Assembly (NCBI GenBank): GCA_047623825.1 | Contig: JBLHOS010000002.1 | Span: 1-64,000 of the forward strand | Source: JBLHOS01 sp047623825 | Lineage (GTDB): Bacteria > Pseudomonadota > Alphaproteobacteria > Rhodobacterales > Rhodobacteraceae | Length of the DNA stretch: 64,000 nucleotides | Direction of reading: 5' to 3' | Shown here: one piece after another, positions 53,996-63,005 of the stretch | How positions within the stretch are numbered: position 1 is the stretch's first letter | Layout: every line of letters begins with the position of its first letter | Program-made: the position numbers and the translations under genes | The notes under the pieces: generated by a model | What the model was told of the DNA's origin: nothing | What the model saw: only the letters and a program-made list of their open reading frames with translations | The model's database searches: none

Positions 53996-54601
53996 ATGAC
54001 TGACCGTACCGGAATTTTTGCAGGCAATGACCCGTTTGAGCTGGCGCAACAGTGGTTGGCTGAGGCTGCTCGCACCGAGCCTGAGGACGCAAACGCGATT
54101 GCTTTGGCCAGCGTTGACGCCTTGGGCATGCCAAATGTCCGGATGGTTCTGCTAAAAGAAATTGAAGCGGATGCGTTTGTTTTTTATACCAATTACGACA
54201 GCGCCAAGGGTCAAGAAATCCTTGCCTCGGGCAAAGCAGCGTTTGTGATGCATTGGAAATCTCTGCGCCGTCAAATCCGCGTGCGTGGTGTCGTTGAGCG
54301 TGAAGACGGCCCGATAGCCGACGCCTATTACAATTCCCGGTCTCTCGAAAGTCGTCTTGGGGCCTGGGCGTCAGCACAGTCACGCCCGTTGGACAGCCGC
54401 GGTTCATTAATCGCTGAGGTGGCCAAGGCCACAGCCCAGCAAGGTCTGCTGCCATCCCGTCCGCCGTTTTGGGGAGGGATCCGGATCCGCCCCGAGGAAA
54501 TCGAATTCTGGGCTGATGGGGCTTTCAGGCTTCATGATAGGTTTCAATGGCGTCGTTCGAACCTGACAGGCCCTTGGGACATTTCCCGTCTAAATCCTTA
54601 G
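53996..54601 (+). CDS. pdxH: Pyridoxine/pyridoxamine 5'-phosphate oxidase
   Basis: 201 aa from ATG 53996, with GAGG 5 nt before it (ATG 53993 is alternative). FMN-dependent enzyme giving pyridoxal 5'-phosphate. Motifs: RMVLLKEIEADAFVFYTNYDSAKGQEI (in parts), SLRRQIRVRG, and the C-terminal RPPFWGGIRIRPEEIEFW with GPWDISRLNP at the end. Complete. Confidence 0.95.
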   Translation: MTDRTGIFAGNDPFELAQQWLAEAARTEPEDANAIALASVDALGMPNVRMVLLKEIEADAFVFYTNYDSAKGQEILASGKAAFVMHWKSLRRQIRVRGVVEREDGPIADAYYNSRSLESRLGAWASAQSRPLDSRGSLIAEVAKATAQQGLLPSRPPFWGGIRIRPEEIEFWADGAFRLHDRFQWRRSNLTGPWDISRLNP

Positions 54602-54699
54602 GTTCAGTAGTTTATTCCTATAAAAGAGATTATTTTACATATTTGTGATGCACAAAACGTTACTGTGCTGTTGTTAAACGTAAATAACTTCTTGCGCGG

Positions 54700-54721
54700 A
54701 CAAGAAAAAAAACATTCTTGT
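54700..54721 (+). promoter_or_regulatory. Hairpin in the 5' region of the cold-shock gene
   Basis: ACAAGAA (54700-54706) and TTCTTGT (54715-54721) form a perfect 7-bp AU-rich stem around an A-rich loop, about 30 nt before the cold-shock protein start. The 149-bp gap is AT-rich. AU-rich leader stems can make cold-shock mRNA temperature-sensitive; this role is a guess. Confidence 0.4.
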
Positions 54722-54750
54722 TCTAAAGAGCGTTTTAGAAATGAGAATTA

Positions 54751-55278
54751 ATGCTAATGGACAGCCACGGTATTAAGCTTGAATCCTCTGTCATGGGGAC
54801 AGTTAAGTGGTTCGATGTCAGCAAGGGGTTTGGTTTCATCGTTTCTGATTCTGGTGGGCCCGATATTTTGCTACATGCAAATGTCCTGCGCAATTTCGGC
54901 CAAGGCTCAGTTTCAGAAAACTCCCGGATCGAAGTTATAGTACAAGAGACCGCACGCGGCGTTCAGGCTCAGGCGGTCTTGGCAATTGATCCGCCTGCCT
55001 ACGGCGAGGGCGATTTCGAGATGGATATGGAAGGCTGTAGCGAGCCGACCGGCCCTCACTTGGCAGCGCGCGTAAAATGGTTCGACAAGGCAAAAGGCTT
55101 TGGCTTTGCCAATGTATTCGGGCATCCAGAAGATGTGTTTGTCCATGTTGAAGTGCTGCGCCGATTTGGGTTGGCTGATCTGCAGGCTGGGGAGGCTATT
55201 TGCATTCGCATAAGCGAAGGACCTCGTGGTCAGATGGCCGCCGAAATTCGCAGCTGGGATTTTGTCGAGGAGGTCTAA
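54751..55278 (+). CDS. Two-domain cold-shock protein
   Basis: 175 aa with two cold-shock domains. The first (about 14-78) carries VKWFDVSKGFGFI, the second (about 104-168) carries VKWFDKAKGFGFA and EDVFVHVEVL. RNP1-like GFGF motifs occur in both, and the linker is acidic. Such tandem CSD proteins are usual in alphaproteobacteria and bind single-stranded RNA or DNA. ATG 54757 is another possible start. The stop overlaps the DUF192 start (TAATG). Confidence 0.9.
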   Translation: MLMDSHGIKLESSVMGTVKWFDVSKGFGFIVSDSGGPDILLHANVLRNFGQGSVSENSRIEVIVQETARGVQAQAVLAIDPPAYGEGDFEMDMEGCSEPTGPHLAARVKWFDKAKGFGFANVFGHPEDVFVHVEVLRRFGLADLQAGEAICIRISEGPRGQMAAEIRSWDFVEEV

Positions 55279-55742
55279 TGTTAGTATTTCGTGTTGCCGT
55301 TGTTTGGGTGGCTCTGTGCTCTGCGGCGATTGCCAGCTGCACAGAGGGCCGCGTTGAGCTGCGTGGTGAATGGGGCCAAGCCCGATTCAATGTGGAGATC
55401 GCGGATACCGCGGCAGAACGGTCCCTAGGGCTGATGAATCGCGAAAATATGGCCAGTGCTGCTGGCATGTTGTTTTTGTACGAAAACCCCCAAACCGTTA
55501 ATTTCTGGATGCAAAACACGCTGATCGCGTTGGACATGATCTTTGTTGATGAGGCCGGCGTTGTAAGGCGCATCCATGAAAATGCGATTCCCCTTGATCG
55601 TACAGCAATCCCCGGAGGCCCGGATATACTGGCGGTCCTGGAAATTAATGGCGGAATGTCCGCACTTTTGGGAATTGATGTGGGGACAACCCTGCGTCAT
55701 CCCGGCTTACCACAGGGCCTTGCGGCCTGGCCGTGTGAATAA
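55278..55742 (+). CDS. DUF192 exported protein
   Basis: 154 aa. Signal peptide (MLVFRVAVVWVALCSAAIAS), with a Cys just after that could be a lipidation or disulfide site. The DUF192 core has ERSLGLMNRENMASAAGMLF, NFWMQNTLIALDMIFVDEAG and VLEINGGMSALLGI. Function unknown. Start ATG shares a base with the cold-shock stop, with GAGGAGG just upstream, so it is co-translated. The longer frame from 55200 overlaps the cold-shock gene and is rejected. Confidence 0.85.
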   Translation: MLVFRVAVVWVALCSAAIASCTEGRVELRGEWGQARFNVEIADTAAERSLGLMNRENMASAAGMLFLYENPQTVNFWMQNTLIALDMIFVDEAGVVRRIHENAIPLDRTAIPGGPDILAVLEINGGMSALLGIDVGTTLRHPGLPQGLAAWPCE

Positions 55743-55793
55743 GTTGAAATCAGGCCTTTTCAACGGCGCATAGTCGCGGTAACAGAACGTCGT

Positions 55794-55870
55794 CGGGGCG
55801 TAGCGCAGCCTGGTAGCGCATCTGTTTTGGGAACAGAGGGTCGGGAGTTCGAATCTCTCCGCCCCGACCA
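55794..55870 (+). tRNA. tRNA-Pro (anticodon UGG)
   Basis: 77 nt. Acceptor CGGGGCG (55794-55800) pairs CGCCCCG (55860-55866); discriminator A, CCA at 55868-55870. The anticodon stem TCTGT/ACAGA encloses TTTGGGA, anticodon TGG. GTTCGAATC in the T-arm confirms. Confidence 0.97.
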
Positions 55871-56344
55871 CATCACACAATATGTCGTTGTTTTGTCACG
55901 GGTTCGTGGCGGCGCAACGCGTTAACGAATAGTCGGATTTTTGCGCAGAGTTTTGTGCAGGGCTGTGAACAAGTTTGGCTAAGCATCCACGTTGTAACAG
56001 ATTTTTGAAGTTGCAGCTTGTGGGCCAGCTTAGGGGTGAATCACATTGACCAAGGGCGAATTGCCCGTAACGGCTTTTGCAACAAAAATATCGTCTACGA
56101 ATATCTAAAAAACCCGTTGACCGCATAGGTGGAAATACGTCAGTTTGTGTTCATCGGGTTAACTGCCACTAGATATAGTGGGCGCGGCCTACCACGGGAC
56201 AAATTGAGATACTCTGTAACATTCCGCGCAAACGTATCGTGTTTGCGGCGAAATGGGCGGGGCTCTCGCATTCTCGGATGCATGATGCGGCAAGAGCGGG
56301 AACACGCTGGCACGCCGTTTCGAAAACAAATTTAAGAGGCAGCT
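55871..56344. other. Intergenic region upstream of nrdJ
   Basis: 474 bp between tRNA-Pro and nrdJ. It holds the NrdR-box-like palindrome at 56166-56181 and no credible ORF. Cobalamin riboswitch hallmarks were looked for and not found. Confidence 0.6.
56166..56181. promoter_or_regulatory. NrdR-box-like palindrome upstream of nrdJ
   Basis: CCACTA (56166-56171), GATA centre, TAGTGG (56176-56181): perfect 6-bp arms resembling the NrdR box (ACACTATATATAGTGT type). It is 164 bp before the nrdJ start. NrdR boxes usually come in pairs about 31 bp apart; I could not confirm a second one. Confidence 0.6.
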
Positions 56345-59300
56345 ATGAAAATCGAACGCCGTTTCACTACAGAAAGCTCCGGTGCCTACGGAGATTTGGA
56401 ATTTACTCTGACATCGTCGGAGATTCGTAACCCTGACGGTACAACCGTGTTCAAACTGGACAACGTTGAAGTGCCCGTTGGTTGGAGCCAGGTGGCCTCT
56501 GATGTGATTGCGCAGAAATATTTTCGCAAAGCTGGTGTTCCCGCAGCGCTTAAACCTCTCAAAGAAAAAGGCATCCCGTCCTTTTTGTGGCGTCAGGTCC
56601 CTGATGAGGATGTTTTGGCGAAATTGCCGGAACATGAGCGCTTTGGTGGCGAGACTTCGGCAAAACAGGTTTTCCGCCGTCTCGCAGGGGCTTGGGCCTA
56701 TTGGGGCTGGAAAGGTGGCTATTTCACAGATGAGTCGGACGCCAAGACTTATTTTGAGGAAATGCAGTTGATGTTGGCGCGCCAGATGGCAGCGCCGAAC
56801 AGCCCGCAATGGTTCAACACAGGCCTTCATTGGGCCTACGGCATCGATGGCCCGGCGCAGGGTCATTATTATGTCGACCACAAGTCCGGCAAGCTAACTA
56901 AATCGACCAGCTCCTATGAGCACCCACAACCCCACGCCTGCTTCATCCAGTCCGTCAGCGATGATCTGGTGAATGAGGGCGGTATCATGGATCTGTGGGT
57001 CCGTGAGGCACGTCTGTTCAAGTATGGTTCCGGCACAGGGACAAACTTCTCTTCGCTGCGAGGTGCGGGCGAGGCGCTGTCAGGCGGCGGGCGCTCTTCG
57101 GGTCTGATGGGGTTTTTGAAAATCGGTGACCGCGCAGCAGGCGCCATCAAATCTGGTGGCACAACTCGGCGGGCGGCCAAGATGGTCATCATCGATGCTG
57201 ATCATCCCGATATCGAAGAGTTCATTAACTGGAAAGTCATCGAGGAGCAAAAGGTTGCCAGCATTGTTGCGGGCTCCAAGATGCACGAAGCCCGGTTGAA
57301 TGAGATCTTTGCGGCAATCGCCGCATGGGATGGATTGTTAGAAGATGCAGTTGATCCAACCAAGAACGAAAGTTTGAAAAGTGCAATTCGCGCGGCCAAA
57401 AAAGTTTGCATTCCAGAGACATATGTCAAACGCGTGTTGGATTATGCAAAGCAGGGTCACACGTCTATAGAATTTCCGACCTATGATACGGACTGGGATA
57501 GCGAAGCGTATAGCTCAGTTTCGGGCCAAAACTCGAACAACTCGATCCGGGTCACAGACGCATTCTTGGACGCGGTTGAAAAAGATCTAGACTGGGAACT
57601 GATAAATCGGACAACGGGTACAGCGGCCAAAACGATGAAGGCGCGCGATCTGTGGGAACAGGTAGGCCACGCAGCATGGGCCTGTGCCGACCCAGGCATC
57701 CAATATCACGACACGATTAATGCATGGCATACTTGTCCTGAAGATGGCGCGATCCGTGGATCAAACCCATGCTCCGAATACATGTTCCTTGATAATACGG
57801 CCTGTAATTTGGCCTCAATGAACCTGCTTACACTCTATCATGACGGCGTGTTCGACTCTGAGGGTTATATCCATGCGACCCGCCTTTGGACGCTGACACT
57901 GGAAATCTCAGTGATGATGGCGCAGTTCCCATCCAAGGAAATTGCGCAGCGCAGCTATGATTTCCGGACTTTGGGCCTTGGCTACGCAAACATTGGCGGT
58001 TTGCTGATGAATATGGGCTACGGCTATGACAGCCCCGAAGGTCGTGCAATGTGTGGCGCCCTGACGGCGCTGATGTCGGGTGTGTCTTATGCGACGTCTG
58101 CTGAAATTGCCGGTGAATTGGGTGCGTTTAACGGGTTTGAGCGCAACCGGGAGCATATGTTGCGTGTGATCCGCAACCACCGCAACGCAGCCTACGGCAA
58201 AACCAATGGTTACGAGGGGTTGGCGATTGCGCCGGTTCCGCTTGATCATGGCAATTGCCCCGACCAAACGCTGGTATCTTTGGCCAAACAAGCCTGGGAT
58301 GAGGCGCTGAGCCTTGGGGAGAAAAACGGGTATCGTAATGCTCAGACGTCAGTCATTGCGCCCACAGGCACAATTGGCTTGGTGATGGATTGCGACACAA
58401 CCGGGATTGAACCTGATTTTGCCTTGGTGAAATTCAAGAAGCTGGCCGGTGGCGGTTATTTCAAGATCATCAACCAGTCGGTGCCAGGTTCACTAGAAAT
58501 GCTGGGCTATTCATCGTCGCAAATCGAAGAGATCGTTGCCTACGCAGTTGGTCATGGCACCATAGGAAATGCACCTGGGATCAACCACACATCGCTGATT
58601 GGTCATGGATTTGGCCCGGCAGAGTTGGAAAAGATTGAGGCTGCGTTGCCGTCAGCCTTTGATATCCGCTTTGTCTTTAACCAATGGACCATTGGTGACG
58701 AGTTCTGCACCAAGACATTGGGTATTCCCGCCGCCAAGCTGAACGACCCAACCTTTGACTTGTTGCGCCATTTGGGCTTTAGCAAAGGCGATATTGAGGC
58801 TGCCAACAACCACGTCTGTGGAACGATGACGCTGGAAGGCGCGCCGTTCCTGAAGGAAAAGCACCTCAGCATCTTTGATTGTGCCAACCCATGCGGAAAA
58901 ACCGGTAAGCGGTTCTTGAGCGTCGACAGCCATATCTACATGATGGCTGCTGCACAGAGCTTTATTTCGGGTGCGATTTCCAAAACGATCAATATGCCGA
59001 ACAATGCGACGATTGAGGACTGCAAGAAGGCCTATGAGCTGAGCTGGTCCTTGGGTGTGAAGGCAAACGCACTTTACCGTGACGGATCGAAACTGTCTCA
59101 ACCGCTGGCAGCAGCCTTGGTTGAGGATGACGACGAAGCACAAGAGACATTGGAAAGTGGCACACCGATAGCAAAGGCCTATGTGCTCGCCGAAAAGATC
59201 ATCGAGAAGGTCATCGTCAAAGAGATCATCCGCTCGCACCGCGAGAAGATGCCGCAGCGGCGCAAGGGTTACACCCAAAAAGCGATGGTTGGCGGTCACA

Positions 59301-60037
59301 AAGTGTATTTACGCACGGGTGAGTACGAAGATGGCGCCTTGGGTGAAATCTTTATCGACATGCATAAAGAGGGCGCAGGCTTTCGCGCGATGATGAATAA
59401 CTTCGCTATCGCGGTGTCGGTTGGTCTGCAATATGGCGTGCCACTGGAAGAATTCGTCGATGCCTTCACTTTCACCAAGTTTGAGCCAGCAGGCATGGTG
59501 CAAGGTAATGACAGCATCAAAAATGCGACCTCTATTCTGGACTATATCTTCCGTGAGCTGGCGGTCAGCTACCTGGATCGGACGGATCTGGCGCATGTGA
59601 AACCAGAAGGTGCCAGCTTTGATGATGTGGGTCGCGGATCGCACGAAGGTGCGTCTAACATCCAAAAGTTGTCAGACAGTGCTGCTTCCAAGTCTTTGGA
59701 AGTGCTGAAGCAAATCAGCTCAACTGGATATCTGCGTAAGCGGGTCCCACAAGAGTTGGTGGTGCTGCAAGGCGGCGGTCAAATAACCGCAGCGGTAGCG
59801 TTCAGCGATGCCGCTGATCCGGTTGCTGTGTTGCAAACACTGGTGCCCGAGGTGTCATCAAGCACTGCGATCTCGTCTGGTTCAGTGTCTGGGGCGGTAT
59901 CGATGAACCTCCGCGCGAAGGCTAAGATGCAAGGCTATGAGGGCGAGGCATGCGGAGAGTGCGGAAACTACACGCTGGTGCGCAATGGCACCTGCATGAA
60001 GTGCAACACTTGCGGCGGGACAAGCGGCTGTAGCTAA
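56345..60037 (+). CDS. nrdJ: Adenosylcobalamin-dependent ribonucleoside-diphosphate reductase (class II)
   Basis: 1230 aa, the long roseobacter form. Makes deoxyribonucleotides by a cob(II)alamin-linked thiyl radical, without oxygen. Barrel landmarks are visible: PNSPQWFNTGLHWAYG near residue 150, GSGTGTNFSSLRG, and GSNPCSEYMFLDNTACNLASMNLL (quoted in part) with the catalytic loop Cys; later APTGTIGLVMDCDTTGIEP. The C-terminal tail ends in a Cys-rich zinc-ribbon-like sequence (CGECGNYTLVRNGTCMKCNTCGG in parts). Followed by an intrinsic terminator. No nrdA/nrdB in the window. Confidence 0.96.
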   Translation: MKIERRFTTESSGAYGDLEFTLTSSEIRNPDGTTVFKLDNVEVPVGWSQVASDVIAQKYFRKAGVPAALKPLKEKGIPSFLWRQVPDEDVLAKLPEHERFGGETSAKQVFRRLAGAWAYWGWKGGYFTDESDAKTYFEEMQLMLARQMAAPNSPQWFNTGLHWAYGIDGPAQGHYYVDHKSGKLTKSTSSYEHPQPHACFIQSVSDDLVNEGGIMDLWVREARLFKYGSGTGTNFSSLRGAGEALSGGGRSSGLMGFLKIGDRAAGAIKSGGTTRRAAKMVIIDADHPDIEEFINWKVIEEQKVASIVAGSKMHEARLNEIFAAIAAWDGLLEDAVDPTKNESLKSAIRAAKKVCIPETYVKRVLDYAKQGHTSIEFPTYDTDWDSEAYSSVSGQNSNNSIRVTDAFLDAVEKDLDWELINRTTGTAAKTMKARDLWEQVGHAAWACADPGIQYHDTINAWHTCPEDGAIRGSNPCSEYMFLDNTACNLASMNLLTLYHDGVFDSEGYIHATRLWTLTLEISVMMAQFPSKEIAQRSYDFRTLGLGYANIGGLLMNMGYGYDSPEGRAMCGALTALMSGVSYATSAEIAGELGAFNGFERNREHMLRVIRNHRNAAYGKTNGYEGLAIAPVPLDHGNCPDQTLVSLAKQAWDEALSLGEKNGYRNAQTSVIAPTGTIGLVMDCDTTGIEPDFALVKFKKLAGGGYFKIINQSVPGSLEMLGYSSSQIEEIVAYAVGHGTIGNAPGINHTSLIGHGFGPAELEKIEAALPSAFDIRFVFNQWTIGDEFCTKTLGIPAAKLNDPTFDLLRHLGFSKGDIEAANNHVCGTMTLEGAPFLKEKHLSIFDCANPCGKTGKRFLSVDSHIYMMAAAQSFISGAISKTINMPNNATIEDCKKAYELSWSLGVKANALYRDGSKLSQPLAAALVEDDDEAQETLESGTPIAKAYVLAEKIIEKVIVKEIIRSHREKMPQRRKGYTQKAMVGGHKVYLRTGEYEDGALGEIFIDMHKEGAGFRAMMNNFAIAVSVGLQYGVPLEEFVDAFTFTKFEPAGMVQGNDSIKNATSILDYIFRELAVSYLDRTDLAHVKPEGASFDDVGRGSHEGASNIQKLSDSAASKSLEVLKQISSTGYLRKRVPQELVVLQGGGQITAAVAFSDAADPVAVLQTLVPEVSSSTAISSGSVSGAVSMNLRAKAKMQGYEGEACGECGNYTLVRNGTCMKCNTCGGTSGCS

Positions 60038-60165
60038 CAAGATCGGGCGTGTTCCTTTGCTGGGAACGCGCCTGTTACACGGGGCGGGTGCGCTCGCCCC
60101 CGACGCGGTTCAGGCCGCAGGCAGAAACCGGGCGGTTATAAACACAGAGCCTGAACAGCGAACCT

Positions 60166-60194
60166 GGGGAAGCTTCGGCTTCCCCTTTTTCTTT
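60166..60194 (+). terminator. Intrinsic terminator after nrdJ
   Basis: GGGGAAGC (60166-60173), TTCG tetraloop, GCTTCCCC (60178-60185), then TTTTTCTTT. Stable 8-bp stem with UUCG loop and a T-tract, plus-strand orientation, 129 nt past the nrdJ stop. Confidence 0.92.
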
Positions 60195-60261
60195 GTTTGG
60201 GAGACGGATTAAAAGGAGCCCCTTGGCAGGCGCCTTCTGGTTTGATTTGCGTCCACGCAGG

Positions 60262-60278
60262 TTGGGGCGCTGCCCCAA
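60262..60278. repeat. Palindromic intergenic repeat of roseobacter type
   Basis: TTGGGGC (60262-60268), GCT, GCCCCAA (60272-60278), followed by ACCCCGGAGTATTT. From memory, variants of this GGGGC-GCT-GCCCC plus CCCCGGAGTATT core recur between genes in Rhodobacteraceae. It lies just past the livM stop on the minus strand and may act as an mRNA end. Confidence 0.5.
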
Positions 60279-60312
60279 ACCCCGGAGTATTTCGTTCAAG
60301 AAAAATCTGAAA

Positions 60313-61620
60313 TCAGCGTTCGGGGATTAAGCCGCGCGGACTGAACCGCAGCATCAACAGCAAGAAGAGGCCCATTGTCAGCAGCCGCATATGGGCAACC
60401 GAGCCCATTAGATGCAGGCGCAAGGCGTTATCTTCGGCCATACCAGAGGTCAGAATGGTCATTAATAATGCGCCGATCGGTTCCACTTGAATCCAGAGCC
60501 ACCAGACCAGAAAGCCACCCAAAACTGCGCCCCAATTATTGCCGGAGCCGCCGACGATCACCATGACCCAAACCAGGAACGTAAAGCGCAGCGGCTGATA
60601 GGTGCCGGGCACAAGCTGGCCGTCTAAAGTCGTCATCATCGCGCCGGCCATGCCGCACACAGCAGATCCGAGGATGAAGATCTGCAGATGTCGCGCTGTA
60701 ACGTTCTTACCCATGGCTGAGGCTGAGACCTCATTATCGCGGATCGCGCGCATCATTCGCCCCCACGGGGAATTCAGTGCCTTTTCGCTAAGCCAGATCA
60801 ACCCCAGAAGCACGACGATGAAAAGCCCGGCATAGGCCAGTTTGACGGTCACGCTGGAGGCAGTGGTCGGATCCATCCCGAAGCGGGTGGTAAAGGCTAA
60901 AAAGCGCTCGCTGACTTGCAGATCGATTTCGTAAGGGACCGGACGGGGTAGGGCAGTGACGTTCTTCACACCACGCGCCAACCAATCCTCATTCTTCAGG
61001 ACGGAGATAATGATCTCGGCGATGCCAAGCGTCGCAATCGCCAGATAATCAGAGCGCAATCCAAGGGCGGTTTTGCCAATGATCCATGCGGCTCCGGCGG
61101 CAAGTAATCCGCCCATCGGCCAAGCCAAGACAATTGGTAGACCCATACCACCAAGATATCCGGTTGCGGCTGGTGTCACACTTTCAACCGCATCAACGGC
61201 GGGGTCGAACACGGCCCTGAACAAGAAGAACCCGCCAACCAAGATGATTAGCATAGCGGCAGATCGAATGTTACCCTTCGGCAATCTGCTCCAAGCCAAA
61301 ATGGCGGCAATAATTGTAGCGCCCCCCAAAAATAGCCCCATCAGCACACCCAGCCCTCCGGCGGCCCAAGCATCTGTGGTTGGTGGCATGGCGATCAAGA
61401 CGGTAGCCAAACCACCCAAGGCGACAAACCCCATGATCCCAACGTTGAAAAGGCCCGCATAGCCCCATTGCATATTCACGCCCAACGCCATTATCGCAGA
61501 GATCAGGCCCATATTGAAAATCGTCAGCGCCGTGTTCCACGACTGTACGAAACCGGTGCCAATAAACAGGCTACCGACCAACAAGAAGAGGATAACGGTC
61601 TTGGGCTGAGCCAAAGTCAT
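60313..61620 (-). CDS. livM: Branched-chain amino acid ABC transporter permease LivM
   Basis: 435 aa, ~10 spans, longer than E. coli LivM because of extra N-terminal helices. The conserved EAA-like region reads SPWGRMMRAIRDNEVSASAMGKN. With LivH it forms the inner-membrane channel of a high-affinity Leu/Ile/Val (or amide) importer. The start overlaps livH by 4 nt. Confidence 0.9.
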   Translation of the reverse strand: MTLAQPKTVILFLLVGSLFIGTGFVQSWNTALTIFNMGLISAIMALGVNMQWGYAGLFNVGIMGFVALGGLATVLIAMPPTTDAWAAGGLGVLMGLFLGGATIIAAILAWSRLPKGNIRSAAMLIILVGGFFLFRAVFDPAVDAVESVTPAATGYLGGMGLPIVLAWPMGGLLAAGAAWIIGKTALGLRSDYLAIATLGIAEIIISVLKNEDWLARGVKNVTALPRPVPYEIDLQVSERFLAFTTRFGMDPTTASSVTVKLAYAGLFIVVLLGLIWLSEKALNSPWGRMMRAIRDNEVSASAMGKNVTARHLQIFILGSAVCGMAGAMMTTLDGQLVPGTYQPLRFTFLVWVMVIVGGSGNNWGAVLGGFLVWWLWIQVEPIGALLMTILTSGMAEDNALRLHLMGSVAHMRLLTMGLFLLLMLRFSPRGLIPER

Positions 61621-62627
61621 ACCGATTTTCCTTTGAAAAGACCCGTGGGCTTGAACAGTAAGACGATCAGCAAGATGCCAAAGCTGACGGCGAATTTATA
61701 GTCTGTTGAGAGAAGCTGCAGGAGCCCGTCTGGTTGCCAATCCTCTGGTCCAAGATATCCAACTACTTTGCGAAAGGCGTAGGTGATGCTGATCTCGGAG
61801 AAGGCGATGACAAACCCACCGACAATAGCACCAAGCGGATTTCCAAGCCCCCCGACGATGGCGGACGCAAAAATTGGCAAAAGTAGTTGGAAATAGGTGA
61901 ATGGCTTGAAGCTTTTGTCGAGGCCATAAAGGACGCCGGCAGTTGTCGCCAAGGCCGCCACGATTAGCCACGTATAAAGTACAACCCGGTCTGGGTTAAT
62001 CCCTGACAACAGCGCCAGATCCTCATTGTCCGAAAATGCCCGCATGGATTTGCCGGTACGTGTGCGGTTTAGAAACCAGAACAATAACGCCACGACCAAA
62101 ATTGCCGTCACAATCGTGATGCCCTGAGAGGTGCGAAAGGCCAGCCCCTCATCAAGACCGGTCAGTGCCTTAAACGTACGCGTGGAAATGATGAATCGCT
62201 CGCCATCAGCAAAGCGCTGGTCATCGGGGCCAATGATAAAGCGGACTAAGCCGTTCATTATAAACATCACACCAAGCGAGGCGATGACGTAGATCACCGG
62301 TTTGGCCTTTTGCTGCCGGTAGAATTGATAGACTAACTTATCTGTCCCAACGACTAAAAGACAGGTCGCCGCGATCCCAAAGGGCAGGGCCAAAAGGGCA
62401 GTCGGCAATGGGCCAAGGCTAACGCCCATCCCTTGAAAGCCCCAAGTTACCAAAATGGTAACCATCGCGCCAAAGGCCATGGTGTCGCCATGTGCGAAAT
62501 TGGAAAACCGCAGGATGCCATAGATCAAGGTGACGCCAAGTGCGCCCAAGGCCAATTGTGCGCCGTAAGCGGTGGCCGGAACGATCACGAAATTGGCCAG
62601 AGCCACAATAGAGTTCAAGAAGTCCAA
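61617..62627 (-). CDS. livH: Branched-chain amino acid ABC transporter permease LivH
   Basis: 336 aa with 8 or so spans. Conserved features: LGVTLIYGILRFSNFAHGD, the EAA-type loop GKSMRAFSDNEDLALLSGIN, and the C-terminal SLIVLLFKPTGLF-like end (ILLIVLLFKPTGLFKGK). Its start is 3 nt after the stop of the small secreted protein gene. Confidence 0.9.
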   Translation of the reverse strand: MDFLNSIVALANFVIVPATAYGAQLALGALGVTLIYGILRFSNFAHGDTMAFGAMVTILVTWGFQGMGVSLGPLPTALLALPFGIAATCLLVVGTDKLVYQFYRQQKAKPVIYVIASLGVMFIMNGLVRFIIGPDDQRFADGERFIISTRTFKALTGLDEGLAFRTSQGITIVTAILVVALLFWFLNRTRTGKSMRAFSDNEDLALLSGINPDRVVLYTWLIVAALATTAGVLYGLDKSFKPFTYFQLLLPIFASAIVGGLGNPLGAIVGGFVIAFSEISITYAFRKVVGYLGPEDWQPDGLLQLLSTDYKFAVSFGILLIVLLFKPTGLFKGKSV

Positions 62628-62630
62628 GGT

Positions 62631-63005
62631 TCAGAGATCCTCACATATGCCAAAGTAGGAGACGGCAAAACTGCCGGAAGCCGTAAAATGGGCGGTCATC
62701 AATGCAGTGTTGTCGGCGTTGATTGAGATCATCTCGGTCGGGCCACCCTCAGCGGAGCTGGCATAAACCCGGGGAAATTGGCCCTCAAGGCTGATCTGTT
62801 GAGTGGTTGTCGTGCTGATAACGCGTGAAATGTACAACTGGCTTTCGTGGTTCAGCGTGCTGATCTCAATGCCATAGGCGCTTTCGGTGCAATCTTGGCC
62901 AGCGACGCATTCGCCTGTGAAATCACACCGATAGGGTTCAGCGGAGGCCGGGACCGCAACAAAAGCCGCCAGTATCATCATATGGAGAATTCTGCCCATC
63001 CTCAT
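62631..63005 (-). CDS. Small Cys-containing secreted protein embedded in the liv operon
   Basis: 124 aa. Signal peptide (MRMGRILHMMILAAFVAVPASA), then a polar beta-type domain with several Cys (YRCDFTGECVAGQDCTES and a C-terminal FGICEDL) that likely form disulfides. No family is recognised. The ATG overlaps the livF stop (ATGA), and livH begins 3 nt after its stop, so it is firmly part of the transport operon. ATG 62999 is an alternative start. Confidence 0.7.
   Translation of the reverse strand: MRMGRILHMMILAAFVAVPASAEPYRCDFTGECVAGQDCTESAYGIEISTLNHESQLYISRVISTTTTQQISLEGQFPRVYASSAEGGPTEMISINADNTALMTAHFTASGSFAVSYFGICEDL

Noticed and set aside
53878..54129. Minus-strand ORF between fabI and pdxH
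   Set aside because: It overlaps pdxH antisense and shows no family features.
55871..56344. Cobalamin riboswitch before nrdJ
   Set aside because: No conserved B12-box motif was found, and B12-dependent enzymes are usually not controlled this way.
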